NCBI GenBank assembly: GCA_029216955.1
Contig: JANAVB010004060.1
Coordinates: forward strand, 1 to 64,000
Direction: 5' to 3'
DNA from: Iris pallida
Lineage: Eukaryota; Streptophyta; Magnoliopsida; Asparagales; Iridaceae
DNA length: 64,000 nt
A program made the position numbers and the translations under genes. Below the pieces are notes generated by a model. The model was not told where the DNA came from, did not search any database, and saw nothing but the letters and a program-made list of their open reading frames with translations. Positions within the stretch are counted from its first letter, which is position 1, and each line of letters starts with the position of its first letter. Positions 11,800-23,632 of this stretch are shown here, one piece after another.

Positions 11800-13112
11800 T
11801 GATGAGAACGTAAAATGTTATATTTTTATCCCTTAATGTTCATCATTTTATGCTCATTATATGACTATAGGTACTCATTATATTTATATTTTGTTGTAGG
11901 ATGAATTTGGAGACACTACGTGCAAAATGGTGCTAAAATGCAATTCTGGACAGTTTTGACACATTTCACCAAAATGGGCATAATTTTCTCATCCGAAAGG
12001 CAATGGAGGTAATTCAAAAAATTTTGGAAAGCTAAGACACAGGGCTAAAACTTTTATATTTTGTGTTTTTCGCAAATCAAGCTGTATCATGGACGAAATC
12101 AGACTTGAAGTTGGGTCAAAGATGCTGTGAACAAAAATAGGAACCAAAACAACCATGTTCCTACTTGTTCTAGGACTTATTCTATTTGGTTTGAGAAGTT
12201 GTAACTTTTAGAGGATATGTGGGGAGATATTGTGGGCTTGACACAACTAATTTATGGTGTATAAAAGGGGGTAGAAATCATGAGAAGAACACAACACACA
12301 ACACAACTCTTCTTCTCTTTCTCCAACTTTTCTTTTCAAGTTTTGAAGAACATGTGCGGCTAGAAGTCTTGTTGGTCGAAGTATACGGAAGCCTTGGAAT
12401 CAGTAAACTTGTGAGATCTAAATTGATTTATATATTTGAGTTATACTTTGAATATTGAATGTTTTTCTATGCCAACTTTTATGATTTTTTTATTTAATTA
12501 CTAGGAGGCCTACTAGTTTATTATTTATTTCGATCTACCGCTAAATTAGATATCAAATCCGTAATAGTTTGATGTTTCTAATTTGTGAAGCAACCAAGCT
12601 TTAATAAACTTCTTTGTTTTATTAGATCTTAGGAGAAAAACATTTGACAAAATTAAATACAACCGCTTGTGCTTGTGTTGTTTTTGCTTTATCGATCTCT
12701 TTGTTCTTAAGAAATTGCTAGATTAAATCTTTAGCGCTTGTCTGAGATTATTTAGTAATTAAAGTTAATTAGGTCGCTTGTATCTAATTAACTAAGCCTA
12801 AGAGAGATAGGAAGATACTTCCAACGATAAATATTCAAAGTATGATTTAATTTATGCTTGCATCGATGATCAATTGTATGATTTCCAATGGTGAATGTTC
12901 ACTGAGACCAATATTTGTTCCTTGATTGATTTTAATACTTTAATTGCTTTAGCACTTCTTAAATTTTCTTTTCAAAACTCTCTCCCCCAATCCTTGTTCA
13001 CATAGCATAAAATTTATACTAATTATTCTCCGTGGGATCGATCCTTACTCCCTCTACTACATAAAATTTTAAGACTAAGGTTTTATTTTTGGGTGCCTGC
13101 GACAGCACCCCA
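11800..13112 (+). repeat. C1 5' LTR
   Basis: It begins TGATGAGAACGTAAAATG and ends GCGACAGCACCCCA. A TATA box (TATAAAA, 12260-12266) precedes an A/C-rich start region. A 79-codon ORF at 12219-12458 is also present in the other LTR but spans the promoter, so it is not counted as a gene. Confidence 0.9.
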
Positions 13113-13117
13113 AATTT

Positions 13118-13135
13118 TGGCGTCATTATCGGGGA
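13118..13135 (+). promoter_or_regulatory. C1 primer-binding site, tRNA-Asp type
   Basis: TGGCGTCATTATCGGGGA matches the site used by Athila-group elements (complement of the tRNA-Asp 3' end) at 14 of 18 positions. All four differences are C-to-T or G-to-A transitions, which is the signature of decayed methylcytosine. Confidence 0.75.
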
Positions 13136-13226
13136 GTAATTTTAGTTAATTTTTGTGCTTTTGTGATCATTATTTCGTTCTTGTAATAAAATTATTTTTT
13201 CTATTAGCCAAAAAAAATAACAGGAC

Positions 13227-14129
13227 ATGATGACCAATTCTCAACAATTTGGCACTTGGTTGGATCTTCCATCTAGGCACACTAACGAGGTAAATATTTC
13301 TTCTCTTCAACAACAAATTGCTAGTTTAACTTCTCTTGTTCATCAAATGTTTGTAGGTGGTAACATGCAAATAACAATGACTTGTGAGATTTGTTCAATA
13401 GTTGGGCATCCAACTGATATGTGTCCAATACTTGAAGACGAGCCTAATGTAACTCAAAATTTTCCAAGTTACCAACAGTACAAGCAACCATATCTCCATG
13501 AACAACAATCGAACCAAACTTCTAATTCTGGTATGTCTCTAGAAGATATTGTTAAGTCTATTGCCACTAATACCTTGCAATTTCAACAGGAGACAATGGC
13601 CAGTATACAAGAGACGAAGGACAACATCCAAACTCTGAACAATCAAATGAGCCAAATGGCTACAACAATTAAAAAGCTGGAGGCACAATGTTCAAAAAAA
13701 TCATCTCAAATAATAAATACAAAAGACAATACAAGTACAATCATTTTGAGAAATAATAAAGAGGTGGACATTCTAGCAGAAGAAGCACCAACGTCGTCAA
13801 AACATGAAGAAGAGAAAAATAGCGTTGCAGACACGAATATTCCTAATGACGACGTAGTACCAAATGCAGAAGAAGTTTTTGAACTTAATGGCAAAGATGG
13901 ATTAGATATTGCCATTAGTGAGCATCTCACGAAAGAGAATGAGGAGTTAGTCTTGAGTAATAATATGCACAAAACTGTTGCAGGATTGAATGCTTTTATA
14001 AAAAGACAACAATCAGGTAACATTCCTTATATTTTATTATCAATTTTTAACATGATGTTTTTACCCTCTATTTTGCAGGCCTCTATTCAAGATGTAAAAT
14101 CTTTGCGTAGTTGTCTCAAGTGTCTATAG
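13227..14129 (+). CDS. gag: Gag C-terminal protein of Athila type
   Basis: The open frame of 300 codons corresponds to the C-terminal part of an Athila-type Gag. It has a QQQIASLTSLVHQ coiled stretch (about residues 27-40), one CCHC knuckle CEICSIVGHPTDMC (about 52-65), the LEDIVKSIATNTLQFQQ block (about 105-121), a second coiled segment (about 122-155), and an acidic, low-complexity tail. The usual N-terminal Gag core is absent. Pol is deleted. A possible 62-base intron (14017-14078) with GTAACA and TTTTGCAG borders lies near the end. If spliced, the protein would end ten codons later with a different tail. It may still bind RNA, but that is inference. Confidence 0.75.
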   Translation: MMTNSQQFGTWLDLPSRHTNEVNISSLQQQIASLTSLVHQMFVGGNMQITMTCEICSIVGHPTDMCPILEDEPNVTQNFPSYQQYKQPYLHEQQSNQTSNSGMSLEDIVKSIATNTLQFQQETMASIQETKDNIQTLNNQMSQMATTIKKLEAQCSKKSSQIINTKDNTSTIILRNNKEVDILAEEAPTSSKHEEEKNSVADTNIPNDDVVPNAEEVFELNGKDGLDIAISEHLTKENEELVLSNNMHKTVAGLNAFIKRQQSGNIPYILLSIFNMMFLPSILQASIQDVKSLRSCLKCL

Positions 14130-14163
14130 AGTCGAGCCAACGACGTATTAAACAAAGGCGCTG

Positions 14164-14181
14164 CTTGGGAGGCAACCCAAG
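14164..14181 (+). other. Post-coding hairpin CTTGGG-AGGCAA-CCCAAG
   Basis: A 6-bp perfect stem with an AGGCAA loop lies just after the gag stop. I recall a similar GGGAGGCAACCC hairpin downstream of pol in many plant Athila-type elements. Its place here marks where the pol deletion ended. Confidence 0.6.
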
Positions 14182-14184
14182 GGG

Positions 14185-15659
14185 AGTTTGTTCCTGTTCT
14201 TGCAATTTTTTTTGTTTATATTTGTCTTTTCTTTGCATTTAGCCTTACATTCGGACAATGTCAGTTTAAATGTGGGGGAGGGGATTTAAATTATTTTAAG
14301 CAGTTTTAGTTTTTTTATGTTTCAAAAAAAAGAGTTTTCGTTTTATGTTTTTGTGGTTTTCAATAAGTTTTATTTTATTTTATTTTCAAAAAAAATTATT
14401 TTTTTTGTGATTTTCAATAACTTTTGGTTGTGTACGTCATGAGGAAGATTTAACTAAGTTTAAAAAAATTCATAACATGATTGAATAAATACACTTTTCA
14501 ACTTAGAATTAATTAGTATAGTTATTTTTCTTGAGAATGGTTGTGACTAAATTTGGTAGACAAAAGCCGGTGAGATTTTGAGCCTTTAGACTGACACATC
14601 AGTCTCATTATTTTCTTTGATGAGAGATATTCTTCCATGGACTTGTTTCTCTAGAACTTGCTTAGATTCTCTTCGAGGTCACATCCGTACATGCATACAT
14701 GAACATGATTAAGGCAATTTTTTTACGCTACATAAGCCAAATAGCCTTCCCTGAAATTATTTTTCCCTTGGTTGAACCCCTTTGAGCCTTATTGCTTTTA
14801 TTTTTGTGAACCCATATTACAAGCTTTAACCTGAAAAAAAAATCCTTACCCAAGCCAGAAAACTAGTGGAGCATTATGATATGTATGGGTGTATAAAAAT
14901 AAGTGTGGGGGTATTTGAATTTCTAGTTTGGATACATATTTTTATTCACAAATTCTTGAGTTCCATCATGAAAAAAAATGAAAAAAAGAAAAAAAAGAAA
15001 GAAAAAAAGAAGAAAAAAAAGAAAATGAAAAAAAGATGATGAGAAAAAGAACAAAAGAAAGAAAGAAGTAATGAAAAAAAAAGTGATGGAGGAATTTACT
15101 TTTGATATTTATTTTCATAATTCTTCGTCCAATTCCAATAAAGGGGTATGTTGAATGCTTTAAGGTCAATTTGAAGAAGCTAAATGGGGTGATTGGTTTT
15201 ATATATTTTAATATGCGAGCTTGTGTTAAATCATTTTTGTTCCACTAGTTTGATGGCTTTTAAGCTACACTTCCAAAATATATCCTACCTTAATCCTAAG
15301 CCCCGCTACAACCCATAAAAAGTTCTTATGATTTGTGTTATGCATGTGATCCAAGTGGTGGAGAATGAGAAGATATGCAAGCTTATGGTAGATCATTTCT
15401 ATTGTAATGAATTTGAGCGAAACACATACCCTACAAATATACGAGAGTTGAGTGTTTATTCTCGTGAGGGTCTACCAATTTAGTTTACTCTATCTTCAAA
15501 TTAAATTACTTACTAAGTAATTAGAAGTTGTTTAAGAATATATTTTCATGATATGTTATGAGTTTTGAAGAGCATGGTTATTCTTTATTTATGACATTAC
15601 AACCTTGATTTTTGTTTTGAAAATAAATAAATAAGAGTTTTGTCCGAGGACGAACAAAA
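14185..15659 (+). other. C1 non-coding interior
   Basis: T-rich and A-rich DNA without a supported gene. A poly-purine run (A with scattered G) covers about 14968-15085. Two earlier polypurine-like words, AAATGTGGGGGAGGGG near 14270 and AAGTGTGGGGGTATTTGA near 14900, resemble the true tract before the 3' LTR. The minus-strand ORF at 14966-15169 is low complexity. Confidence 0.6.
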
Positions 15660-15677
15660 GTTAAGTGTGGGGATATT
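15660..15677 (+). promoter_or_regulatory. C1 polypurine tract
   Basis: GTTAAGTGTGGGGATATT lies directly before the 3' LTR start TGATGAG, the expected site for plus-strand priming. Confidence 0.75.
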
Positions 15678-16991
15678 TGATGAGAACGTAAAATATTATA
15701 TTTTTATCCCTTAATGTGCATCATTTTATGCTCATTATATGACTATAAGTACTCATTATATTTATATTTTGCTGTAGGATGAATTTGGAGACACTACGTG
15801 CAAAATGGTGCTAAAATGCAATTCTGGACAGTTTTGACACATTTCACCAAAATGGGCATAACTTTCTCATCCGAAAGGCAATGGAGGTGATTCAGAAAGT
15901 TTTGGAAAGCTAAGACATAGGGCTAAAACTTTTATATTTTGTGTTTTTCTCAAATCAAGCTGCATCATGGACGAAATCAGACTTGAAGTTGGGTCAAAGA
16001 TGCTGTGAACAAAAATAGGAACCAAAACAACCATGATCCTACTTGTTCTAGGACTTATTCTATTTGGTTTGAGAAGTTGTAACTTTTAGAGGATATGTGG
16101 AGAGATATTGTGGGATTGACACAACTAATTTATGGTGTATAAAAGGGGGTAGAAATCATGAGAAGAACACAACACACAACACAACTCTTCTTCTATTTCT
16201 CCAACTTTTCTTTTCAAGTTTTGAAGAACATGTGCGGCTAGAAGTCTTGTTGGTCGAAGTATACGGAAGCCTTGGAATCAGTAAACTTGTGAGATCTAAA
16301 TTGATTTATATATTTGAGTTATACTTTGAATATTGAATGTTTTTCTATGCCAACTTTTATGATTGTTTTGTTTAATTACTAGGAGGCCTACTAGTTTATT
16401 ATTCATTTCGATCTACCGCTAAATTAGATATCAAATCCGTAATAGTTTGATGTTTCTAATTTGTGAAGCAACCAAGCTTTAATAAACTGCTTTGTTTTAT
16501 TAGATCTTAGGAGAAAAACGTTTGACAAAATTAAATGCAACCGCTTGTGCTTGTATTGTTTTGCTTTATCGATCTCTTTGTTCTCTAAGAACTTGCTAGA
16601 TTAAATCTATAGCGCTTGTCTTAGATTATTTAGTAAGTAAAGTTAATTAGGTCGCTTGTATCTGATTAACTAAGCCTAAGAGAGATAGGAAGATACTTCC
16701 AACGGTAAATGTTCAAAGTATGATTTAATTTATGCTTGCATCAATGATCAAATTTTATGATTTCCAGTGGTGAATGTTCACTGAGACCAATATTTGTTCC
16801 TCGATTGATTTTAATACTTTAATTGCTTTAGCTCTTCTAAAATTTTCTTTTCAAAACTCTCTCCCCCAATCTTTGTTCACGTAGCATAAAATTTATACTA
16901 ATTACTCTCCGTGGGATCGATCCTTACTCTCTCTACTACATATAATTTTAAGAGTAAGGTTTTATTTTTGGGTGCCTGCGACAGCACACCA
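15678..16991 (+). repeat. C1 3' LTR
   Basis: Near-copy of 11800-13112, with TATAAAA at 16138-16144 and ending GCGACAGCACACCA. The flanking ATCAT follows at 16992. Confidence 0.9.
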
Positions 16992-17242
16992 ATCATCTGA
17001 ATATGTAACGTTTGGGATGCCTTACCTTGTATGTCTGATGATCTACCATCTTGTTACATTACTTGCTTGCTTGAAATTGAGACACTAGGCTTGTACTTAA
17101 CCATAAGAGACTGTTGGCTTGTAGATAAACCCTCATACATCTAGACAGTCATGACCGTATTGCGAGGTGGGATTCACTTCAATATACGTAGCTGGCTATG
17201 TTTATCTCCCGCTCTCCAGTATTCTGGTTCTGGGGTGTGACA

Positions 17243-17343
17243 CTACCACATCTAGTTAGGTTGGTATCAAGTTGGTTTGAGCTAGTTGGGTACCAAAAGT
17301 CTAATAAATGGGCATTTTTTGACTTTTGTGTATAAGTAGCACA
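17243..17343. other. Older host sequence left of B3
   Basis: About 100 bases between the T2 end and the B3 LTR. They are continuous with 22225 onward once B3 is removed. No feature is seen. Confidence 0.5.
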
Positions 17344-19523
17344 TGTAACTGTCTAAATCTGGGAGAGGAATTTTTTTGTCAAATTCATATTATATATGTA
17401 TTTGTGCTTAATTATTTATTTTATGTTGTGTATATTTATTTATTAGTAGTATGTTAGTTATTACGGTTAGTGGCTAGCCTAATTGTTAGACTTGTGTTAG
17501 TGAACTGATTAGCCTAGACACTTGACTGGAGCCCAATAATTAGCATGATATGACTCATGAACCAACTCATTTGATTAGACCTAATTAGACTCATTAGTCA
17601 TGACCAATTAATTAAAATAGAGATTAGACTATTTATCGGAATAGGTCCAAACCCTTCCATACAATTAATTAGCCATATGACAACATTAGAGGGCATGTAG
17701 GACATTCTAGATTAGCTAAACCTAGCCTATATGACCAGCCATGTATGGAGAGAGAGTCTCTATTCTTCATTTTATTCCATAGTCCCATTTCTCTCATTTT
17801 GGTGTTCTCTTCCAAGTAGAGCCATTCCTCCACCATTTTCTCTCAAATCTCACTCAATCTTTCATCAATCCCTCTTATTTTCTATACTAGAAGGAGCCTA
17901 GAAGCTTGGACACTAGGAGCACAAGAAGAGGATTCCATTTAGTAGGAGCTATGTGTCCGGATCGTGTCCATTTGACTTTTTATTGGGAATCCATCTTCCA
18001 ATAGGTATACATCTTATTTTCCTTTCTATTTAGACTCTATTTGTGTTATTAAACCCTTAGGAATTCACCCATAGACTAGGACTATCCATAGGAAGAGTTT
18101 TGAGACTAATGAATCTCTATTTGGAAGTTTCAATGAGTTTTGTGCCATTTTTGGAGGAGAATGGTGTACCAATTGTTTGTCATTAGGTTTATTACGTGTG
18201 TCTAGATTCGTGTCCACAAATGGATACATATTGGTTGTGTCATGATACGGTATGATACGGGGTCAATTTGGAGGTTTTTGCCTGTGACACTTGTGGTGCA
18301 CATGACCAATTTTATATGACACTTGACACTAGCTTATAATTGCAGTAATTATGTTTATAGGTATATTTTAGACTTGTCTATGAAGTTTGGTAGGATTCAG
18401 ACAAGGTTTGGTAGAGTATCTTGGGCGTATCACAAGCTTGTGCACCAAGTGTTTAATACGTGTCCATATAGGGATTTTCGCGGCCTTTTTGAGTCAAATT
18501 GGGTGCATGTGTCCTAAATAGGATACGTGATGTTGTGTCATGGTATCTCATGATACGCACTGTTAGAATTGGGTATAGGTATGTGTATATGTATAGGTAG
18601 ATGTGTATGTCATAGTGTGTATTAGAGTCTATAGGCTTGTGTGTGCAAATGGCATACATGTGTGTGTGTAATTGGTTATTCATAAGTGTACATATATAGG
18701 TGTGTGTGGATATCTAGATAGATGCATATCTATATGTGCAAGGTATGGACAGTGTAAGAGTGTCTAGAAGGGAATGTAAGGAGATGTGTTATCAGTGTCA
18801 TGTGTCGTATGGGGTGTAGTGTGGGATATGGGGAAACAGTTAGGGGGAGTACAAGTTCTGCCTGCACACAGAAGATTTAAAGCATTAATGTGCAGGGGGT
18901 TCCAGGAATAGGGAGTAACATGGCACTACAGGTAGGTTTCTACCTGTGCGGGGGGTTTGCAAGCCGTGCTGCACAGGTTGCAACAGCAGGAATTTTTGCA
19001 TGTTGCAGTAGCAGACAAGGGGAAACAAGGGTATATACAGGTGCCTTTATAATAGTGAAGGATTAGAGGAAATGTAGTAGGATATGCAACTGTTGGTATA
19101 CATTTGAATGGAGGGGGTAGAAACAGATAAATAAGAGGGAAAACAGCAGTCTTGGACTGCTGCCTGTACCATTTTAGGAATAAGGAGAAAGGGGCCAGTT
19201 AGTAGGATTTGAAGAAGGACGAATAACAGCAGCAGAAGTTGTATCAAGGCTCGGGTAAACAGGGAATGGACAGGGCGATGTAGAAACATCAAGCAAGGAT
19301 GGAAGGCAGCAACAGGGAACTTGGAGTTACCTGTTGACAGCAGGTGTACCTAGTGCACCTTATACTGATGCCTAGACCTGTAGGCAAGAGAGGAAGTGAT
19401 GTGCAGTAGAGGAAAGGGTAGTTCCTATGTAGGCAGTCTTATGTGCAAAATACAGGTGTGTAGGAGCAATAGGCAATGTGCAGGTGTAGGCATGTGTGAT
19501 AATATCCATAGGTATATGAGAAC

Positions 19524-19544
19524 ATGTGTGTGTGTGTGTGTGTT
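19524..19544. repeat. (TG)n microsatellite
   Basis: About ten TG units inside the TG/AG-rich zone of B3. Confidence 0.9.
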
Positions 19545-20117
19545 TACATTTCAATATTAGACATGGCTAGGGTAGGTTATGAACTGACTATAGGAGGTTG
19601 TTGTCTATATATAGCCGACAGTACCTGTATGTGCGCACCAGTATATCAGGTGCCTTGACTGCAGCATAGAGGATGTAGGGCATTTACCATGTCTTGCATA
19701 GGTCAGGTGCAAACATGTGTTCAGGTTGCACACAGGCAGCAGGTGGTACACCCAGGTAGGACAGAAGGCCATAGGCCTTGCATACACATGTGTGTGCATG
19801 AGTGTTGAGTGTATAAGTACATATGAGGCATGGGTATCAATCATGTGGGTACATGTGTGTGGGTGTGAGAGATTATAAGAGGATAGATGTGACAATAGGT
19901 GGTGAAATATATGTGTATGTGGATGTTCAATACAAAGGAGGGACTGTGACAGAGTGGAGAATGATAGGACTTGTGAATAGGTAATCCAATGTTTAGGTAT
20001 ATAAATAGAAAGATAGATTGATAGGAAAGGTGTGTGCACTTATGTGCAATAAACTGGGAGTATAGATGGTTAGGATGTGAATTACTACTATGAGAAGGTT
20101 GATAGAGGGGGAGAACT

Positions 20118-20135
20118 TGTGCACTTAAGTGCACA
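20118..20135. other. 18-bp perfect palindrome in B3
   Basis: TGTGCACTTAAGTGCACA is self-complementary over all 18 bases. A near-copy with one change, TGTGCACTTAGGTGCACA, lies at 20335-20352, and both are followed by CAGG or CAGGG. GTGCA and TGCAC words recur throughout 20100-20400. Confidence 0.85.
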
Positions 20136-22224
20136 GGACAAAGGTGAGAACAGCAGTTCCTGCTGTTTAATTTCAACAGCAGAAGAGGGGGCTAAGGGAT
20201 TCAACAGTAGCAGCATGTGCTGTTTGAGAGTGGCAGTGAGTAGGGAAAAGAGTTTCATGCCTGTGCACAGGCAATGCACTTGCACCTGTGCACATGGGTA
20301 CATGTCAGTGGGTAGAGGATTAGGAAAGAGAGCATGTGCACTTAGGTGCACAGGGCAAATAAGAGGAATCTATGCATGCCAATAGGGCATGTGCACAGAA
20401 ATTTTGGGCAGTGGAATTAGTGAGGAGATTAGTTAGTTAGGTAAAGGGGATTGCCATTAGTGTAGGAAAACGAGGTATTTGTCCAAGTGAATTGGTTAGG
20501 GAAAAATATAGGTAATAGATATGGAGTACCTAGGGTAGGTAATGTCTGAGGAGAAGTGGGTGATAGGTTAAGGTATGAGTGTTACCTTGTATTAAGGTAG
20601 TAATTGGGTAATGGGTATATGTATGTATGTATGTATATGGTAGGGTAGCACATGTATTTGGGTATTGATATGTATGTGGGGTAATGGGATTTACACAGGA
20701 AATAGTAATGGTGGGTAATTGGCTTTATCTAGGGTTAAGGTATAGGCAAGTGCCTAAGATATTGGGTAAATAGGATAGGGTATACGATCATAAGGTATAC
20801 AAAAGTAACATATAGGTAGATACCTAGAGTATTGGCCTAGTATAGACTAAAATACCTTGGTATGACAAGGTATTGACCCAAAAACCTAGGTGTGACCTAG
20901 TTTGACCTAGTGTAGCAAGGTATTGAACTAATTTGACCTAGAAATGACTTGGAGACCTAGAATTAAACTTGTATAGCATATTTATGGTTCCAAAACACAA
21001 ATTGACATTGATATTCCATATTTAGGTCTTCGAGGCACCGTATCAAATAATATTGACATTTCAAATCGGATCTCAGGCGAGTACATTCTCTGATAGTTTT
21101 CATTATTTGGTATCTACTATGAATCTTGTATTTAGTGATGCTATATTTGATTCTGACATGATGATACATATATAGATGGATCTTCATTCATGAGATGTTG
21201 CAATGTTATCGTATTGACATTATACACAACATGGACATTAGACATTCTACATGAAAGTATTGTAAACATTGATCGTGTATCGTAACGTGTCATGGTTGGA
21301 TCTACTGTACTAGTTGGGACGGAAAAAAATTTAGTAAGAGATGTTTACAAATCCCTATTGTAATTGTAAACATTATAAGTGTTAATCGTACACCTCACGC
21401 ATGATTAACCAAGCCACCTAGTATTGTACAAGTTTGCAAGCCGATCATATCTCGAAAGTAGTATTTCAAACACATAATACTTATAGTATTTATTGTCCAC
21501 ATCATATGTCTTGGACTGTACTTACATGTTTTGTCTATTTACTTCCATTCTTGTATATCGTACTCTTCACATCATTTATTTTTCACAGTACTATTGCCAG
21601 GTTACGATTATATATTGGTAGTTATATTTCTTCATCACTTATCATACTTTCTATTTACAGTTTTTAGTTTTTGTCAACTAAATGGAACTGCTATTAGTGG
21701 TGTGCTCGCTCCAATCCTGACTGAATAAAATTTTCAGATGACGGTTGCCCTACCTATTACGGCCCTCAGGATGTAGTAGTCGTAGATCGGAAGACGTTGA
21801 TTCATGAGGGTTTAGCTCCAACCGAGGAGGCTTATTTAGCGACTCTGTTAGGCTGGATTTGTACTCGATTTGTTTCCAGTTGATGACACTTGGCCTGTTA
21901 TTATTCTAGACTTGTATTTGAGATTAGTAGACTCTTAGACTTTCTGGACTTGTATTATTTTTATGTTAGGCTTTCTCTGGATAATTCATATAATGCTGTC
22001 ATTTCCTTTATCATGTTATTAATCTTCCTTATAGTCTTGTGATTGAGTATGCATATTGTCATTACTTATCCTTCGTTTGGAGATGATTATCTCGACAGGT
22101 TATGACATATGTGTTTGCTAGTTAGCATTGTAGATCTAGACAGCGTTCTACCTCTGATGCTGCGACGTAGGTTGGGCGCTGTCACGCACTCGTCCCTATA
22201 TCGGATACGGTTTATGACAGCACA

Positions 22225-23294
<1,070 letters not shown>

Positions 23295-23632
23295 TGTAGC
23301 AACGAAATGGAAAACGATAAACTCTAGAGGGGAGGTTGAATAGAGTAGGTAGCGGAATATTAGCTATTAATAAATATTAGCAACAAGATCATAGAAATAT
23401 ATCATAGTTATGAGTAAGTAAAAGTAAAGTACAAAGAGCAAACTCAAAGACCACATGTATACTGGTATCCCTCTTGTGAGGACTAATCCAATCGGAAGAA
23501 CTCTAGCTCCCAGTTGAAATCCGCTATGAATAAATCACAAGTTTTCATCTGAAGTCCTTGTCAACTTCTATAAACGCGAGCTTTGATCCGAAGTGCCCGA
23601 TAGATTTCAATTGTGAAGTGTCTCACTTCTGT
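23295..23632 (-). repeat. S1 3' LTR, outer part
   Basis: It starts TGTAGCAACGAAATGG on the plus strand (the 3' end of the LTR on the minus strand) and contains CTCTAGAGGGG and GAATAGAG, words shared with the S2 LTR at 46066. It continues at 34118 after T3. Confidence 0.7.

Larger units (their letters stand above)
11800..16991 (+). mobile_element. Complete gag-only Athila-type element C1
   Basis: Two LTRs of about 1313 bp (11800-13112 and 15678-16991) flank a 2.6 kb interior. The TSD is ATCAT (11795-11799 and 16992-16996). The primer site is tRNA-Asp-like, the only coding region is a partial Athila-like gag, and a polypurine tract abuts the 3' LTR. Protease, RT, RNase H and integrase are absent, which fits the non-autonomous gag-only class (TR-GAG). 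The LTRs differ by only a few percent by eye, so insertion into T2 is fairly recent. Confidence 0.9.
9302..17242 (+). mobile_element. Tekay-type LTR, forward strand (T2), split by C1
   Basis: The right end, GGTTCTGGGGTGTGACA at 17242, is the inverse of the T3 LTR start. The left end near 9302 starts TGTTGTCGTGG and then follows the T3 U3 (TTATACGTATTTTCA, repeated GGCTTGGTTTATTTTGG). Removing the C1 insertion leaves about 2.7 kb, the T3 LTR length. No internal region follows 17242 and no flanking duplication was found, so it is a solo LTR or truncated copy. The ORFs at 9309-9661 are chance. Confidence 0.7.
17344..22219 (+). mobile_element. Complete family B solo LTR (B3), 4.9 kb
   Basis: It begins TGTAACTGTCTAAATCTGG and ends ATACGGTTTATGACA. 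It is flanked by GCACA at 17339-17343 and 22220-22224, a precise 5-bp duplication. At 4876 bp it is very long for a plant LTR. No retroelement protein is seen. It holds a pyrimidine-rich leader (about 17750-17900), a donor-like CAATAG|GTATAC at 18005, GTGTCC/GATACG words, a 2-kb TG/AG-rich zone (about 18560-20460) and a Y-rich 3' part. The ORFs in it are short, overlapping and unconvincing. Confidence 0.8.

Noticed and set aside
13706..14023. Minus-strand 105-codon ORF
   Set aside because: It is the shadow of the C1 gag frame on the opposite strand.
12219..16336. Identical 79-codon ORF in both C1 LTRs
   Set aside because: It spans the TATA box and leader of each LTR. Its duplication follows from LTR duplication, not selection.
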